Of a DNA stretch of 64,000 nt, positions 8,457 to 16,431 are shown one piece after another. Numbering within the stretch: the first letter of the stretch is position 1; every line of letters begins with the position of its first letter. The DNA is taken from contig JBLIOD010000004.1 of the NCBI GenBank assembly GCA_047639475.1, positions 29,757 to 93,756 on the forward strand. Direction: 5' to 3'. The translations under genes and the position numbers were made by a program. The notes beneath the pieces were generated by a model. That model ran no database searches and was not told where the DNA came from. It saw nothing but the letters and a program-made list of their open reading frames with translations. The DNA comes from JAAELZ01 sp047639475. GTDB lineage: Bacteria > Pseudomonadota > Gammaproteobacteria > Arenicellales > Poriferihabitantaceae.

Positions 8457-10316
8457 ATGATGCCTCGGTTGTTTTCTATACCAAGTAAGTTCAGGCGCTA
8501 TTTAGTTGCCTCTGTTGCCATGGCAATTGGGTTAGCTTCAGCGCCTGTTTTTGTTTCTGCACAATCTACAGAAGCACCTACTTCCATAATACTGCCTGCG
8601 GACCAGCAAGCGTTGAATACGCTATCAAGGGTGCGAGCGCTGGTCAAAGCAGGTGTTCCAAACTTGGCTTTAAGTCAACTACAGCAAGGGCAATCTATTA
8701 CGTTTGTCAATGAAACATGGAAAGCGTGGCATCAACAAAAATGGAGTTTATTCGAACAACTGGAAGATTACGAAGGATTGGCTAAAGATATCCAAGCTTT
8801 GCCACCAGCGATTGCTAAGCAAGCGACTCACTTTATTCTTCCTTACACCGCTTTAGCGCAAATATATTTGGGTCAAACCACCCAAGCAGGTAGAACGCTG
8901 CAATCTGTTATTTCTGACCCTTTGACATCAACAGAAGAGCGTAAGCGTGCCAGGCGGTTTATGATTCAATTACACGTAAAGCAGGGTGATTATTTCAACG
9001 CCCAAGTAGATGCCGGGCGTTATCATGCCGAATTTCAACCGCAAGAAACTGACTGGTTTATTGAGCGTGCAATCATTGAGTTCTTGGCTGGAAGAGGTGA
9101 ACTAGCAGTACAGATACTGGCTCCAATTAACGCAATCAATGCCAAGTTGTTGCAAACGTTCTTTCGTTACCGTGTGGGCAAGATAAATCGGGTAGAGGTG
9201 AATTTAAGCTTGCGTACCCAACTTCAACGAAAGCGAATAACCAGAGGGCAGATTAAGTTCGCTCATGCTATCGGCGCTAATGTTGCCAAATTGGGTCAGT
9301 CATCAGAACGCATTTTATTAGAGGTTGCCCACTTAGAAAAATATTACTTAACGGATGCGGTAGATTTATACCCTAAAATTATTTCTTTTGACGATGGGCT
9401 GTTAAATAGCACTTATCTCAAACTGGGTGAAACTTTGATCAATGAGGCTGGACTGATCGGTTCTAGTATGGGGCAATGGTATTCCTTGGCGAAACAATTA
9501 GAAGGTTCCGGTAAGTTGTTACAAGCAAAAGCACTTTACTCGCAAGTATTTCAAGATAAAAGTAATCCTGTGCTGAGAAGTGCGGCGTTGAATCATTTTG
9601 TGGAAATTTTGTTGCAAGGAGAAAACCTATCGATACTTAAGCATTTATTCGCGGACTCAGATCAATCTATCGGCAACCTTAAAGGGTTGAACAGTGCGAG
9701 CAGTGCTCGCATCTTGAATTATGCTTTAGAACAAAGCGATGCTGATTTGATCGCCCTTATAGCGCCGCATCTTGGCAACGCTCCGCCCTCGGTGAAGTTG
9801 GAAGATTGGTTATTGCAAAAAGCTAGAATTGATATTTTTTCGGGGCGATTTTCTCAGGGCAAAGACAAACTTATTGAGTGGATAGACGCCTACCCTGTAT
9901 TGACAGGAGAACAAGTCGACAAAATACTGCAGCCAGTTTACGATTTACAAGCAGCTAACGAAAATGTCCTTAGCTTAGAATTATTCGATTTCATTTCAAG
10001 TAAAACTCAGTCTAAGCGCCATAAGCGTGAAATTCTATTTTGGAAAGCCCAATCGTACGACAGCATGGGAGCGCGCCTTAAGGCGGCTGCATTGTACTTA
10101 GAATCAGCCTTGGTTCAGAACAATGGCTTTGATGAGTGGGGACAGTCTGCACGTTACCACGCAGCTTCGACATTAATGGAAGCCGCGTATTACGAAGACG
10201 CAAAACGCTTATTTGGAGGCTTGCTACTCGCGACTAAAGACAGTGCTCGGCTAACGACAATCAAACAATCATTACAACGGCTGTGGTTGCTGAAAAATAG
10301 TGTTCAAGGTGGCTAA
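8457..10316 (+). CDS. Exported TPR-like repeat protein of unknown function
   Basis: I do not recognise this gene as a named family. From the ATG at 8457 the product is 619 residues (a GTG at 8451 and an ATG at 8460 are alternatives). The N-terminus has a basic start, a hydrophobic stretch (about residues 16-34) and a VSA/Q-type cleavage site, so it is probably periplasmic. The rest is helical and rich in Leu, Ala and Gln, with degenerate TPR-like units such as the paired helices around LLQAKALYSQVFQDKSNPVLR and RLKAAALYLESALVQNNGFDEW; a coil or scaffold role is plausible. The xerD frame begins within three bases of its stop, and an AAGGTGG sequence inside its last codons could serve xerD, which suggests translational coupling. 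Confidence 0.7.
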   Translation: MMPRLFSIPSKFRRYLVASVAMAIGLASAPVFVSAQSTEAPTSIILPADQQALNTLSRVRALVKAGVPNLALSQLQQGQSITFVNETWKAWHQQKWSLFEQLEDYEGLAKDIQALPPAIAKQATHFILPYTALAQIYLGQTTQAGRTLQSVISDPLTSTEERKRARRFMIQLHVKQGDYFNAQVDAGRYHAEFQPQETDWFIERAIIEFLAGRGELAVQILAPINAINAKLLQTFFRYRVGKINRVEVNLSLRTQLQRKRITRGQIKFAHAIGANVAKLGQSSERILLEVAHLEKYYLTDAVDLYPKIISFDDGLLNSTYLKLGETLINEAGLIGSSMGQWYSLAKQLEGSGKLLQAKALYSQVFQDKSNPVLRSAALNHFVEILLQGENLSILKHLFADSDQSIGNLKGLNSASSARILNYALEQSDADLIALIAPHLGNAPPSVKLEDWLLQKARIDIFSGRFSQGKDKLIEWIDAYPVLTGEQVDKILQPVYDLQAANENVLSLELFDFISSKTQSKRHKREILFWKAQSYDSMGARLKAAALYLESALVQNNGFDEWGQSARYHAASTLMEAAYYEDAKRLFGGLLLATKDSARLTTIKQSLQRLWLLKNSVQGG

Positions 10317-10318
10317 GT

Positions 10319-11236
10319 ATTAGTCAATCAACTGAAACAACAGGCCTTGTTTCGGGCGATCAACAGCTGATTGATCGTTTTCTAGATGCTGTGTGGTTGG
10401 AATCAGGCTTGAGTCAGAACTCTTTAGCGGCATACCGCAACGACCTCACTATCGCTAGCCGTTATTTTCTTAAAAACAGCGTAGTCCTAGGAAAGGCCAA
10501 TAGAATTAATCTGCAGTCATTTTTAGCGACAAGGAATCAAACTGTTTCCGCTAGAAGCGGTGCGAGAACGTTATCTTCGTTAAGACGCTTTTACCGTTGG
10601 CTGCTACGCGAAGGCCAAATAGTGGTTGATCCCACTGCACATATTGAGCCACCCACGATAGGTCGATTTTTGCCCAAGACGTTGTCAGAAAGCGATGTTG
10701 AGGCTTTACTTGCGTCTCCTGGCCACACGGACTTGGGAGCACGCGACCGAGCGATGTTAGAACTATTGTATGCTTCTGGTTTGCGCGTATCTGAATTGAT
10801 ACATTTGGAAATGGGACAAATAAATACCGAGTTAGGTGTCATCAAGGTATTGGGCAAAGGAAATAAAGAAAGATTGGTGCCCGTTGGAGAGATTGCTTTA
10901 GATTGTATTAAATCCTATTTAAGTCAATCTAGGAATGAAATCTGTCCGCAAACGCGCAGTGCCGCTTTATTTATTACCAAACGAGGCTTGGCAATGAGCC
11001 GGCAAGCATTTTGGCAAATCATAAAACGCTATGCCAAAAAAGCGGGCATTAGCAGCGAGGTTTCACCTCATACTTTACGCCATGCGTTTGCTACTCATTT
11101 GTTAAATCATGGTGCAGATCTAAGAACTTTGCAAATGATGTTAGGCCACGCTGATTTATCGACTACTCAAATTTATACCCATGTGGCTAAAGCAAGATTG
11201 CAATCTTTACACAAACAACATCATCCACGTGCTTAG
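10319..11236 (+). CDS. xerD: Site-specific tyrosine recombinase XerD
   Basis: XerD acts with XerC at dif to resolve chromosome dimers at division. The protein has the N-terminal SAM-like core-binding domain and the catalytic domain with Arg in LLYASGLRVSEL, the Lys beta-hairpin GKGNKERLVP, HTLRHAFATHLLNHG, LGHADLSTTQ and the nucleophile Tyr in IYTHV. It ends LHKQHHPRA, almost identical to E. coli XerD. The first conventional start codon is the GTG at 10391, but the frame is open upstream to a stop at 10298. Residues encoded before 10391 (QQLIDRFLDAVWLE) align with the N-terminus of E. coli XerD. The best-placed start is therefore an ATT at 10319 behind AAGGTGG (10306-10312), giving 305 residues. 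Family certain; start uncertain. Confidence 0.93.
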   Translation: MSQSTETTGLVSGDQQLIDRFLDAVWLESGLSQNSLAAYRNDLTIASRYFLKNSVVLGKANRINLQSFLATRNQTVSARSGARTLSSLRRFYRWLLREGQIVVDPTAHIEPPTIGRFLPKTLSESDVEALLASPGHTDLGARDRAMLELLYASGLRVSELIHLEMGQINTELGVIKVLGKGNKERLVPVGEIALDCIKSYLSQSRNEICPQTRSAALFITKRGLAMSRQAFWQIIKRYAKKAGISSEVSPHTLRHAFATHLLNHGADLRTLQMMLGHADLSTTQIYTHVAKARLQSLHKQHHPRA

Positions 11237-13087
11237 ATGAGTACTGAGATAAGCGGAGTAACTAGTATACGGGGATATAAACCGTATCTTTTAATGCTAT
11301 TTTTAAATGCTTTTGTCGACCTTGGTCACAAAATCATCATTCAAAACACGGTGTTCAAAATATACGACGGCCAGACTCAAGTTATTTTGATTGCTGTTGT
11401 GAACGCAACGATACTTTTGCCCTATGTGCTGTTGTTTACGCCTGCCGCCTTCTTGTCTGATCGCTTTCAATTCATAAAAGTGATGCGCTTTAGTGCTTGG
11501 CTAGCCACTGGTATTACCTGCTGCATTTGTTTTTTTTATTATACGGGAAGATATCAAGCTGCCTTTTTGATGACATTGGTGCTGGCAGTTCAGAGCGCTC
11601 TATATTCACCAGCAAAATACGGCTACATCAGACAATTGGTTGGGGCCAATCGTTTAACCGAAGGCAACGCGTTGGTGCAAGCCACCACGATTATCTCGAT
11701 TCTCTTAGGTACCCTTATTTTTTCGATATTGTTCGAGAAACTTCTTTCAGGCCATGTTTACCAAAATGAAAGCGAGATATTACAACTTATCGCTCCCGCA
11801 GCATGGTTGCTGATTATTAGTTCCGTTGCAGAATTAATCAGTGCTTATCGATTGCCAGAAGATGAACCCAAGGAGGTGGGGGCCGCATTTAGTTGGTTGG
11901 CTTATTTTCGTGGCCACGCACTGAAAGATAACTTAGCACAAGTTACTGGTAACAAGGCAATATGGGGCAGTGTCGCTGGCTTGAGTGCCTTTTGGGGCGT
12001 ATCGCAGATGATATTGGCTTCTTTCCCCGCTTATGCAAAAGTCCACTTAGGTGAACTTAACACGGTTGTGATACAGGGCATTATTGGTGGTTCAGGCGTT
12101 GGTATTCTGGTTGGTTCCCTGTTCGTTAATCGCTTCTCGAAAGGCAGGATAGAAAAGGGGTTTATACCGCTAGGGGCGGTAGGTCTCGCGCTGGCGCTGT
12201 TACTGATTCCTTTGTTAAGTAGTAAAATGGCATTGCTAGGTGCTTTCTTTTTAGTTGGATTGTTTGGTGCCTTTCTCATTGCACCGCTTAATGCGCTTAT
12301 TCAGTTTAATGCCGATACCGCCAAACTAGGTACGGTAATAGCAGCGAACAATTGGCTGCAGAACTGCTGTATGTTGAGTTTTTTAGGGGTAACCATATTG
12401 ATTGCGTTGACCGGTTTAGACAGTATATGGCTACTCTATTTTGTGGTGGCAGTGGCGTCTGTCAGCGCTATTTATAGTGTGAAAGTGCTATTAAGACCGT
12501 TTCTGCAACTATTCTTAGTTTTGATGTTCAAGATGAGGTACAAAGTTGAAGTGTGTAACAAGCAATACGTACCAACTGACGGATGCGCTTTATTGTTAAG
12601 TAACCATATTAGCTGGGTTGATTGGGCTTTTGTGCAAATGGCCATACCCCGTCAACCGGTACGATTTGTTATAGATAGATTATTTTATGATTTTTGGTTA
12701 CTAAATTGGCCGCTTAAAGAAATTGGGACTGTTCCTATCTCTGTTACTAAAAATCGTCTATCGATCAAAGAAATTAATCAAGCGCTGAAACAACAGCGTG
12801 TCATCTGTCTGTTTCCTGAGGGGGGCATTAGTCAGGATGGCTCGTTGCAAGCGCTTAAGCGTGGCTTCGAGCTCAGTTTGAAAAATTCTGGCGCAGCGGC
12901 AGTGCCGGTGTATATATCGGGCATGCAGGGTAGTTTATTTACTCGCAATAAACCGTCGGTGTTTCCTTTGAAAAAATGGGTTAACAGAAGGAAGGTCGAA
13001 GTGCATTTCTCTCAGCATTTAGGCGACAATGCTACTGTAGGAGAGGTTGAAACAGTTCTCAAAAATTTTGAAACCATTTCAAATTAG
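11237..13087 (+). CDS. Lysophospholipid transporter fused to glycerophospholipid acyltransferase
   Basis: The 616-residue protein has two parts. Residues 1 to about 420 are a multi-pass MFS transporter of the LplT type, with the early GHKIIIQNTVFKIYDG segment and repeated hydrophobic helices. Residues about 425-616 are a PlsC/Aas-type acyltransferase with the catalytic NHISWVD (H-x4-D) motif and the substrate motif FPEGGIS. LplT flips lysophospholipids across the inner membrane and Aas re-acylates them, so the fusion would couple import and repair. Related fusions usually carry a third, C-terminal acyl-ACP synthetase domain; this protein stops after the acyltransferase. The ATG follows the xerD stop directly, which suggests cotranscription. 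An acyl donor must come from elsewhere. Confidence 0.88.
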   Translation: MSTEISGVTSIRGYKPYLLMLFLNAFVDLGHKIIIQNTVFKIYDGQTQVILIAVVNATILLPYVLLFTPAAFLSDRFQFIKVMRFSAWLATGITCCICFFYYTGRYQAAFLMTLVLAVQSALYSPAKYGYIRQLVGANRLTEGNALVQATTIISILLGTLIFSILFEKLLSGHVYQNESEILQLIAPAAWLLIISSVAELISAYRLPEDEPKEVGAAFSWLAYFRGHALKDNLAQVTGNKAIWGSVAGLSAFWGVSQMILASFPAYAKVHLGELNTVVIQGIIGGSGVGILVGSLFVNRFSKGRIEKGFIPLGAVGLALALLLIPLLSSKMALLGAFFLVGLFGAFLIAPLNALIQFNADTAKLGTVIAANNWLQNCCMLSFLGVTILIALTGLDSIWLLYFVVAVASVSAIYSVKVLLRPFLQLFLVLMFKMRYKVEVCNKQYVPTDGCALLLSNHISWVDWAFVQMAIPRQPVRFVIDRLFYDFWLLNWPLKEIGTVPISVTKNRLSIKEINQALKQQRVICLFPEGGISQDGSLQALKRGFELSLKNSGAAAVPVYISGMQGSLFTRNKPSVFPLKKWVNRRKVEVHFSQHLGDNATVGEVETVLKNFETISN

Positions 13088-13106
13088 CAATTTAGGTGTG
13101 ACAAGG

Positions 13107-13658
13107 CTAGCTACAAGCTAGTACTCGTTGTTCTTTGGCCAGACGGCCTTGATTGCTTAATTTAATAGTATCAATCTTTCTAGTTGTGCTATCACTGGCG
13201 CAGATTCTAAAATTGCCACTGGTACGGATTAGGCCATCTGGATCTATTTTGACTGACTTTGCCCGACCAGCTGCATTTAGGGTCACGTTAATGTTTAAAG
13301 GTTTAGCCGGTTGATAACGTGTAATAAGGGTATCAGCTATGTCGTATCGTCGATTGCTATTTTTGTCTAAATAGCTCATCCAACCTTGGTGCCAATGCCT
13401 AGATTTAAGGCAAATCATGCCATCTTCACTGGGACATATATAAGCAACGGAGTAGTTTGCTTTGGCATTAATTCTAGCTTCTATAATGTGTTGCATTAGC
13501 CGCTCCTGGGTTGCGGTTATAGTGGTGCGTGACACCATAGCCATCCCGCTTGGTATGCCCGAGACAAGAATGAGGCTTAATATAACCAGCGCCAATAGGC
13601 ACTCTATTAATGTCATGCCGCTTTTAGGGCATAAAGCGTTTTTTTGTAATACATCCAT
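13107..13658 (-). CDS. Type IV pilin-like minor pseudopilin, GspH/FimT family
   Basis: The 183-residue product has the prepilin signature: a short basic leader, then G-MTLIE followed by a hydrophobic helix, about residues 14-36. Prepilin peptidase would cleave after the Gly and methylate Met/Phe+1; Glu+5 is present. The C-terminal half has the FimT/GspH pattern GWMSYLDKNSNRRYD near residues 91-105. Such proteins help initiate type IV pilus or type II secretion pseudopilus assembly. No other pilus gene is adjacent; the gene stands alone, convergent with the LplT fusion and divergent from hfq. Whether it serves a T4P or a competence-type machine cannot be told here. Confidence 0.85.
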   Translation of the reverse strand: MDVLQKNALCPKSGMTLIECLLALVILSLILVSGIPSGMAMVSRTTITATQERLMQHIIEARINAKANYSVAYICPSEDGMICLKSRHWHQGWMSYLDKNSNRRYDIADTLITRYQPAKPLNINVTLNAAGRAKSVKIDPDGLIRTSGNFRICASDSTTRKIDTIKLSNQGRLAKEQRVLACS

Positions 13659-14085
13659 GTCATTCGGTGTTCTTCCTTAACGTTCAATGAGTTTGCCGTA
13701 GTAGATCAATGATTAAAGTGACAAAAAGCACGTTAAGCTATAATTATTAGTCAAAAGGCCGATAAAAATTGATAAAAGGTTGAAATAATAAACTAACGAT
13801 AGTACATTATAAATTTGATTGCGGGACAGACAAGTGAAAGGCAATCAACGGTTTTAAGGAGAGTGGTGATAGACAATTTTGTGGACGGGGTGTCTATGTA
13901 AAGGGTCTAATAAAAACTTGCTACTCTTCTTTTTCTATTTCTCAAATTCATCTTGTATCTAGTTGGAACACGTATTGTTCCTATTGGCAATATGAGTTGG
14001 CTTGTAACCGATTATTAATTGTCATAATCCGACATAGAGAGCGTAAGCTCAAACACTGAATAATAATTAACGTTAGGAATTTATC
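13659..14085. other. Intergenic region between fimT-like gene and hfq
   Basis: This 427-bp stretch is AT-rich and has no convincing coding frame on either strand. It must hold the divergent promoters for the pseudopilin gene and hfq. A TTGTAA/CATAAT pair at about 14001-14027 with a 15-base spacer is a weak hfq promoter candidate. TAGACA and TGTCTA near 13870-13896 form a short inverted repeat. No small RNA can be supported by eye. Confidence 0.5.
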
Positions 14086-14355
14086 ATGGCAGCAAAAGGG
14101 GCTCAATTGCAGGACCCATTTCTAAATATACTGAGAAAGGAACGCATCCCAGTTTCGATATTCTTGGTGAACGGCATTAAATTACAAGGACAGATTGATT
14201 CATTTGACCAATTCGTTATTTTGTTAAAAAATAGCGTAAACCAAATGATATATAAGCACGCTATATCGACCATCGTTCCAGTGAAGTCCGTCAGTATTCC
14301 ACACGATGGAAATGGTGAGCCAACCATTGAAGAAGGCAAACAGCCCAATTACTAG
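14086..14355 (+). CDS. hfq: RNA chaperone Hfq
   Basis: Hfq is the hexameric Sm-like protein that pairs small RNAs with mRNAs. The 89-residue product has the Sm1 motif (QDPFLNILRKERIPVSIFLVNGIKLQG near residues 8-34) and the Sm2 motif YKHAISTIVPVK near 55-66, including the proximal-face YKHA signature. The short C-terminal tail is acidic and polar. A TAGGAA ribosome-binding site precedes the ATG. It lies just before hflX as in many gammaproteobacteria. The usual upstream partner miaA is absent; a divergent pseudopilin gene and 427 bp of non-coding DNA take its place. Confidence 0.98.
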   Translation: MAAKGAQLQDPFLNILRKERIPVSIFLVNGIKLQGQIDSFDQFVILLKNSVNQMIYKHAISTIVPVKSVSIPHDGNGEPTIEEGKQPNY

Positions 14356-14452
14356 AAAGCTCGTTTATAATTAATGAGTTATTGGAGAATTAGCAGGTGG
14401 CTAGTACCGCATTTATTGCGTGCTAGTATAGATAACGCGTACGGGGGCTAAT

Positions 14453-15760
14453 CTGTTTTCCTCTATTAGTGAAGCTCGACCCGGAGATGTCGAGGTTGAA
14501 GTTGAGCGCGTCATCATTATTGATCAAACTCATCGTCAGTTAAAACAACGCCTAAGTGTTGAAGAAACCATCGCCCTTACGCATTCTGCTGGCGGCGAAG
14601 TGATTCAAGTATTAACCGCTCTACGTGATAAACCCCATCCAGCCAGTTTTATTGGGTCCGGTAAAACTGAAGAGCTTAAGCAGTTGGTCGAGGCAGAACA
14701 CGCCACCTTGGTGGTCGTTAACCATGCTATCTCTCCTATTCAAGAACGTAAGCTAGAGCAGGCTTTAGATTGCCGGGTGTTAGATCGCACAGGCTTAATA
14801 TTAGACATCTTTGCTCAACGCGCTTCCTCTCACGAAGGTAAGTTGCAAGTAGAGTTGGCGCAGCTTAAGCATTTATCCACTCGGCTAGTGCGTGGTTGGA
14901 CACACTTAGAGCGTCAAAAGGGGGGTATCGGGTTAAGGGGGCCGGGTGAAACTCAATTGGAAACCGATAGACGGTTAATTGGCAAGCGCATTAAAACCCT
15001 AAGCTCTCGATTAGACAAACTCAGCAAACAACGTCATTTGCGCAGAAGGGCGCGCGGCAAGGTACCAATCCCCGTAATCTCACTATTAGGTTATACCAAC
15101 GCGGGCAAGTCGACTCTGTTTAACCGGATTACGGGTGAAGATATATATGTGGCAGATCAGTTATTTGCTACGTTGGATCCCACCATGCGACGACTAAAGC
15201 TTGACGGTTTTGGCGACGTTGTGTTGTCTGATACAGTGGGTTTTATAGAGGACCTTCCACATACACTGGTGAATGCGTTTCACTCTACCTTAGAGGAGGT
15301 GGCTAACGCATCCGTGTTATTACACGTGGTGGATAAATCTGACGAAAATTATCTCTCTCATATTGACGAAGTAAACAAAGTTATAAAGGAGATTGGCGCA
15401 GACGATATTCCCTTGATATTAATTTATAACAAGGTCGACCTGTGTGAGGAGAGCGCGGGTATCAGTGATTTAACGCCAGACGACCAACAGCGTTACCAAA
15501 TTCAACTATCCGCGCAGACTGGCGAAGGAGTCGAGTTAGTTAATGAAGCGCTAACGCAAATTTTAGCTGAAGAGCATTTGGAGTATGAACTCACAATGTC
15601 TTATGACCAAGCAAAACTGCACTCTGTGGTGCATCAAAAGTTTACCGTGTTAAGCGAACAAGAGACTGATCAAGGCTGGTCTTTATCAGTATTGCTTGAT
15701 GGCTCTCAACTAGGCTGGTTAGAAAAGCACGAGGCGGGCAACTATATAATTAATCAGTAG
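14453..15760 (+). CDS. hflX: Ribosome-associated GTPase HflX, probable CTG start
   Basis: HflX is an Obg-like GTPase that splits stalled ribosomes. The protein has the N-terminal HflX domain with GWTHLERQKGGIGLRGPGETQLETD, then the G domain with GYTNAGKST (P loop), DTVGFI (G3) and NKVD (G4). The first ATG in frame is at 14600, but the frame is open upstream to a TAG at 14429. The codons from 14453 encode a stretch (LFSSISEARPGDVEVEVERV) that lines up with the first residues of E. coli HflX. No ATG, GTG or TTG exists in that stretch; CTG at 14453, five bases after GGGGG (14443-14447), aligns exactly with the family N-terminus. From CTG the product is 435 residues, the normal length. Confidence 0.93.
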   Translation: MFSSISEARPGDVEVEVERVIIIDQTHRQLKQRLSVEETIALTHSAGGEVIQVLTALRDKPHPASFIGSGKTEELKQLVEAEHATLVVVNHAISPIQERKLEQALDCRVLDRTGLILDIFAQRASSHEGKLQVELAQLKHLSTRLVRGWTHLERQKGGIGLRGPGETQLETDRRLIGKRIKTLSSRLDKLSKQRHLRRRARGKVPIPVISLLGYTNAGKSTLFNRITGEDIYVADQLFATLDPTMRRLKLDGFGDVVLSDTVGFIEDLPHTLVNAFHSTLEEVANASVLLHVVDKSDENYLSHIDEVNKVIKEIGADDIPLILIYNKVDLCEESAGISDLTPDDQQRYQIQLSAQTGEGVELVNEALTQILAEEHLEYELTMSYDQAKLHSVVHQKFTVLSEQETDQGWSLSVLLDGSQLGWLEKHEAGNYIINQ

Positions 15761-15788
15761 TGAGATAGACGAAGTTCGAAGCGATATT

Positions 15789-16387
15789 ATGACTGCGTTT
15801 ATTGCTGGATTTTCACAGGGTTTTTCTTTGATTTTAGCTATCGACGCGCAAAATGCCTTTGTTCTAAAACAAGGTTTGAAAAAGCAACACGTATTTCTGA
15901 TTAGCCTTATTTGTGCAGTTTCAGACGCCATATTAATTGCTTTAGGGGTTTCAGGCTTCGCTGTAATTGTCAGTGAGTTTCCTCTTATTGAAAGAATAGC
16001 CCGCTATGGCGGCGCCGCATTTCTCATAATTTATGCTTTAAGAAGCTTTAATTCGGCTTATAAGAATACCCACGCAATGCAAGCTGCAGCAGGTGTAGTT
16101 GAATCCGCTTGGAAGGTTGCTATAACCTGCTTGGCCTTAACTTGGCTGAATCCCCATGTGTATCTGGATACGGTGTTTTTATTGGGTTCAATCTCCACCC
16201 AGTATAGTGATCATAAAGGCCAGTTTACGGTTGGTGCTATCTTGGCATCTTTTGTGTTTTTTTCTCGCTTGGGTATGGTGCAAGGCTTCTTGAGCCAGTG
16301 TTTGAAAAGCCCAGTTCATGGAAGGTACTAGAGGTAATTATTGGCGTGGTGATGTTGCTGATTGCGTTAAAGCTATTGTTAGGCTAA
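15789..16387 (+). pseudogene. LysE/ArgO-type amino-acid exporter, frameshifted near the 3' end
   Basis: The N-terminal 150 residues match the LysE/ArgO family of arginine or lysine exporters: AIDAQNAFVLKQG near residues 17-29, several membrane helices, and TWLNPHVYLDT near 118-128. In the main frame the product ends at 16331 with a tail that does not resemble the family (180 aa). Restoring one T in the T7 run at about 16256-16262 switches to a frame reading SLGYGARLLEPVFEKPSSW and then a last hydrophobic helix ending at 16387, as the family requires. The gene is thus intact apart from a one-base loss in a homopolymer. This may be a real mutation, a slippage-prone switch or a sequencing error. 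Confidence 0.8.
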
Positions 16388-16431
16388 CTTACCGACTTAT
16401 ATCGGTACTTATCTAATTCAGAAGGACAAAC

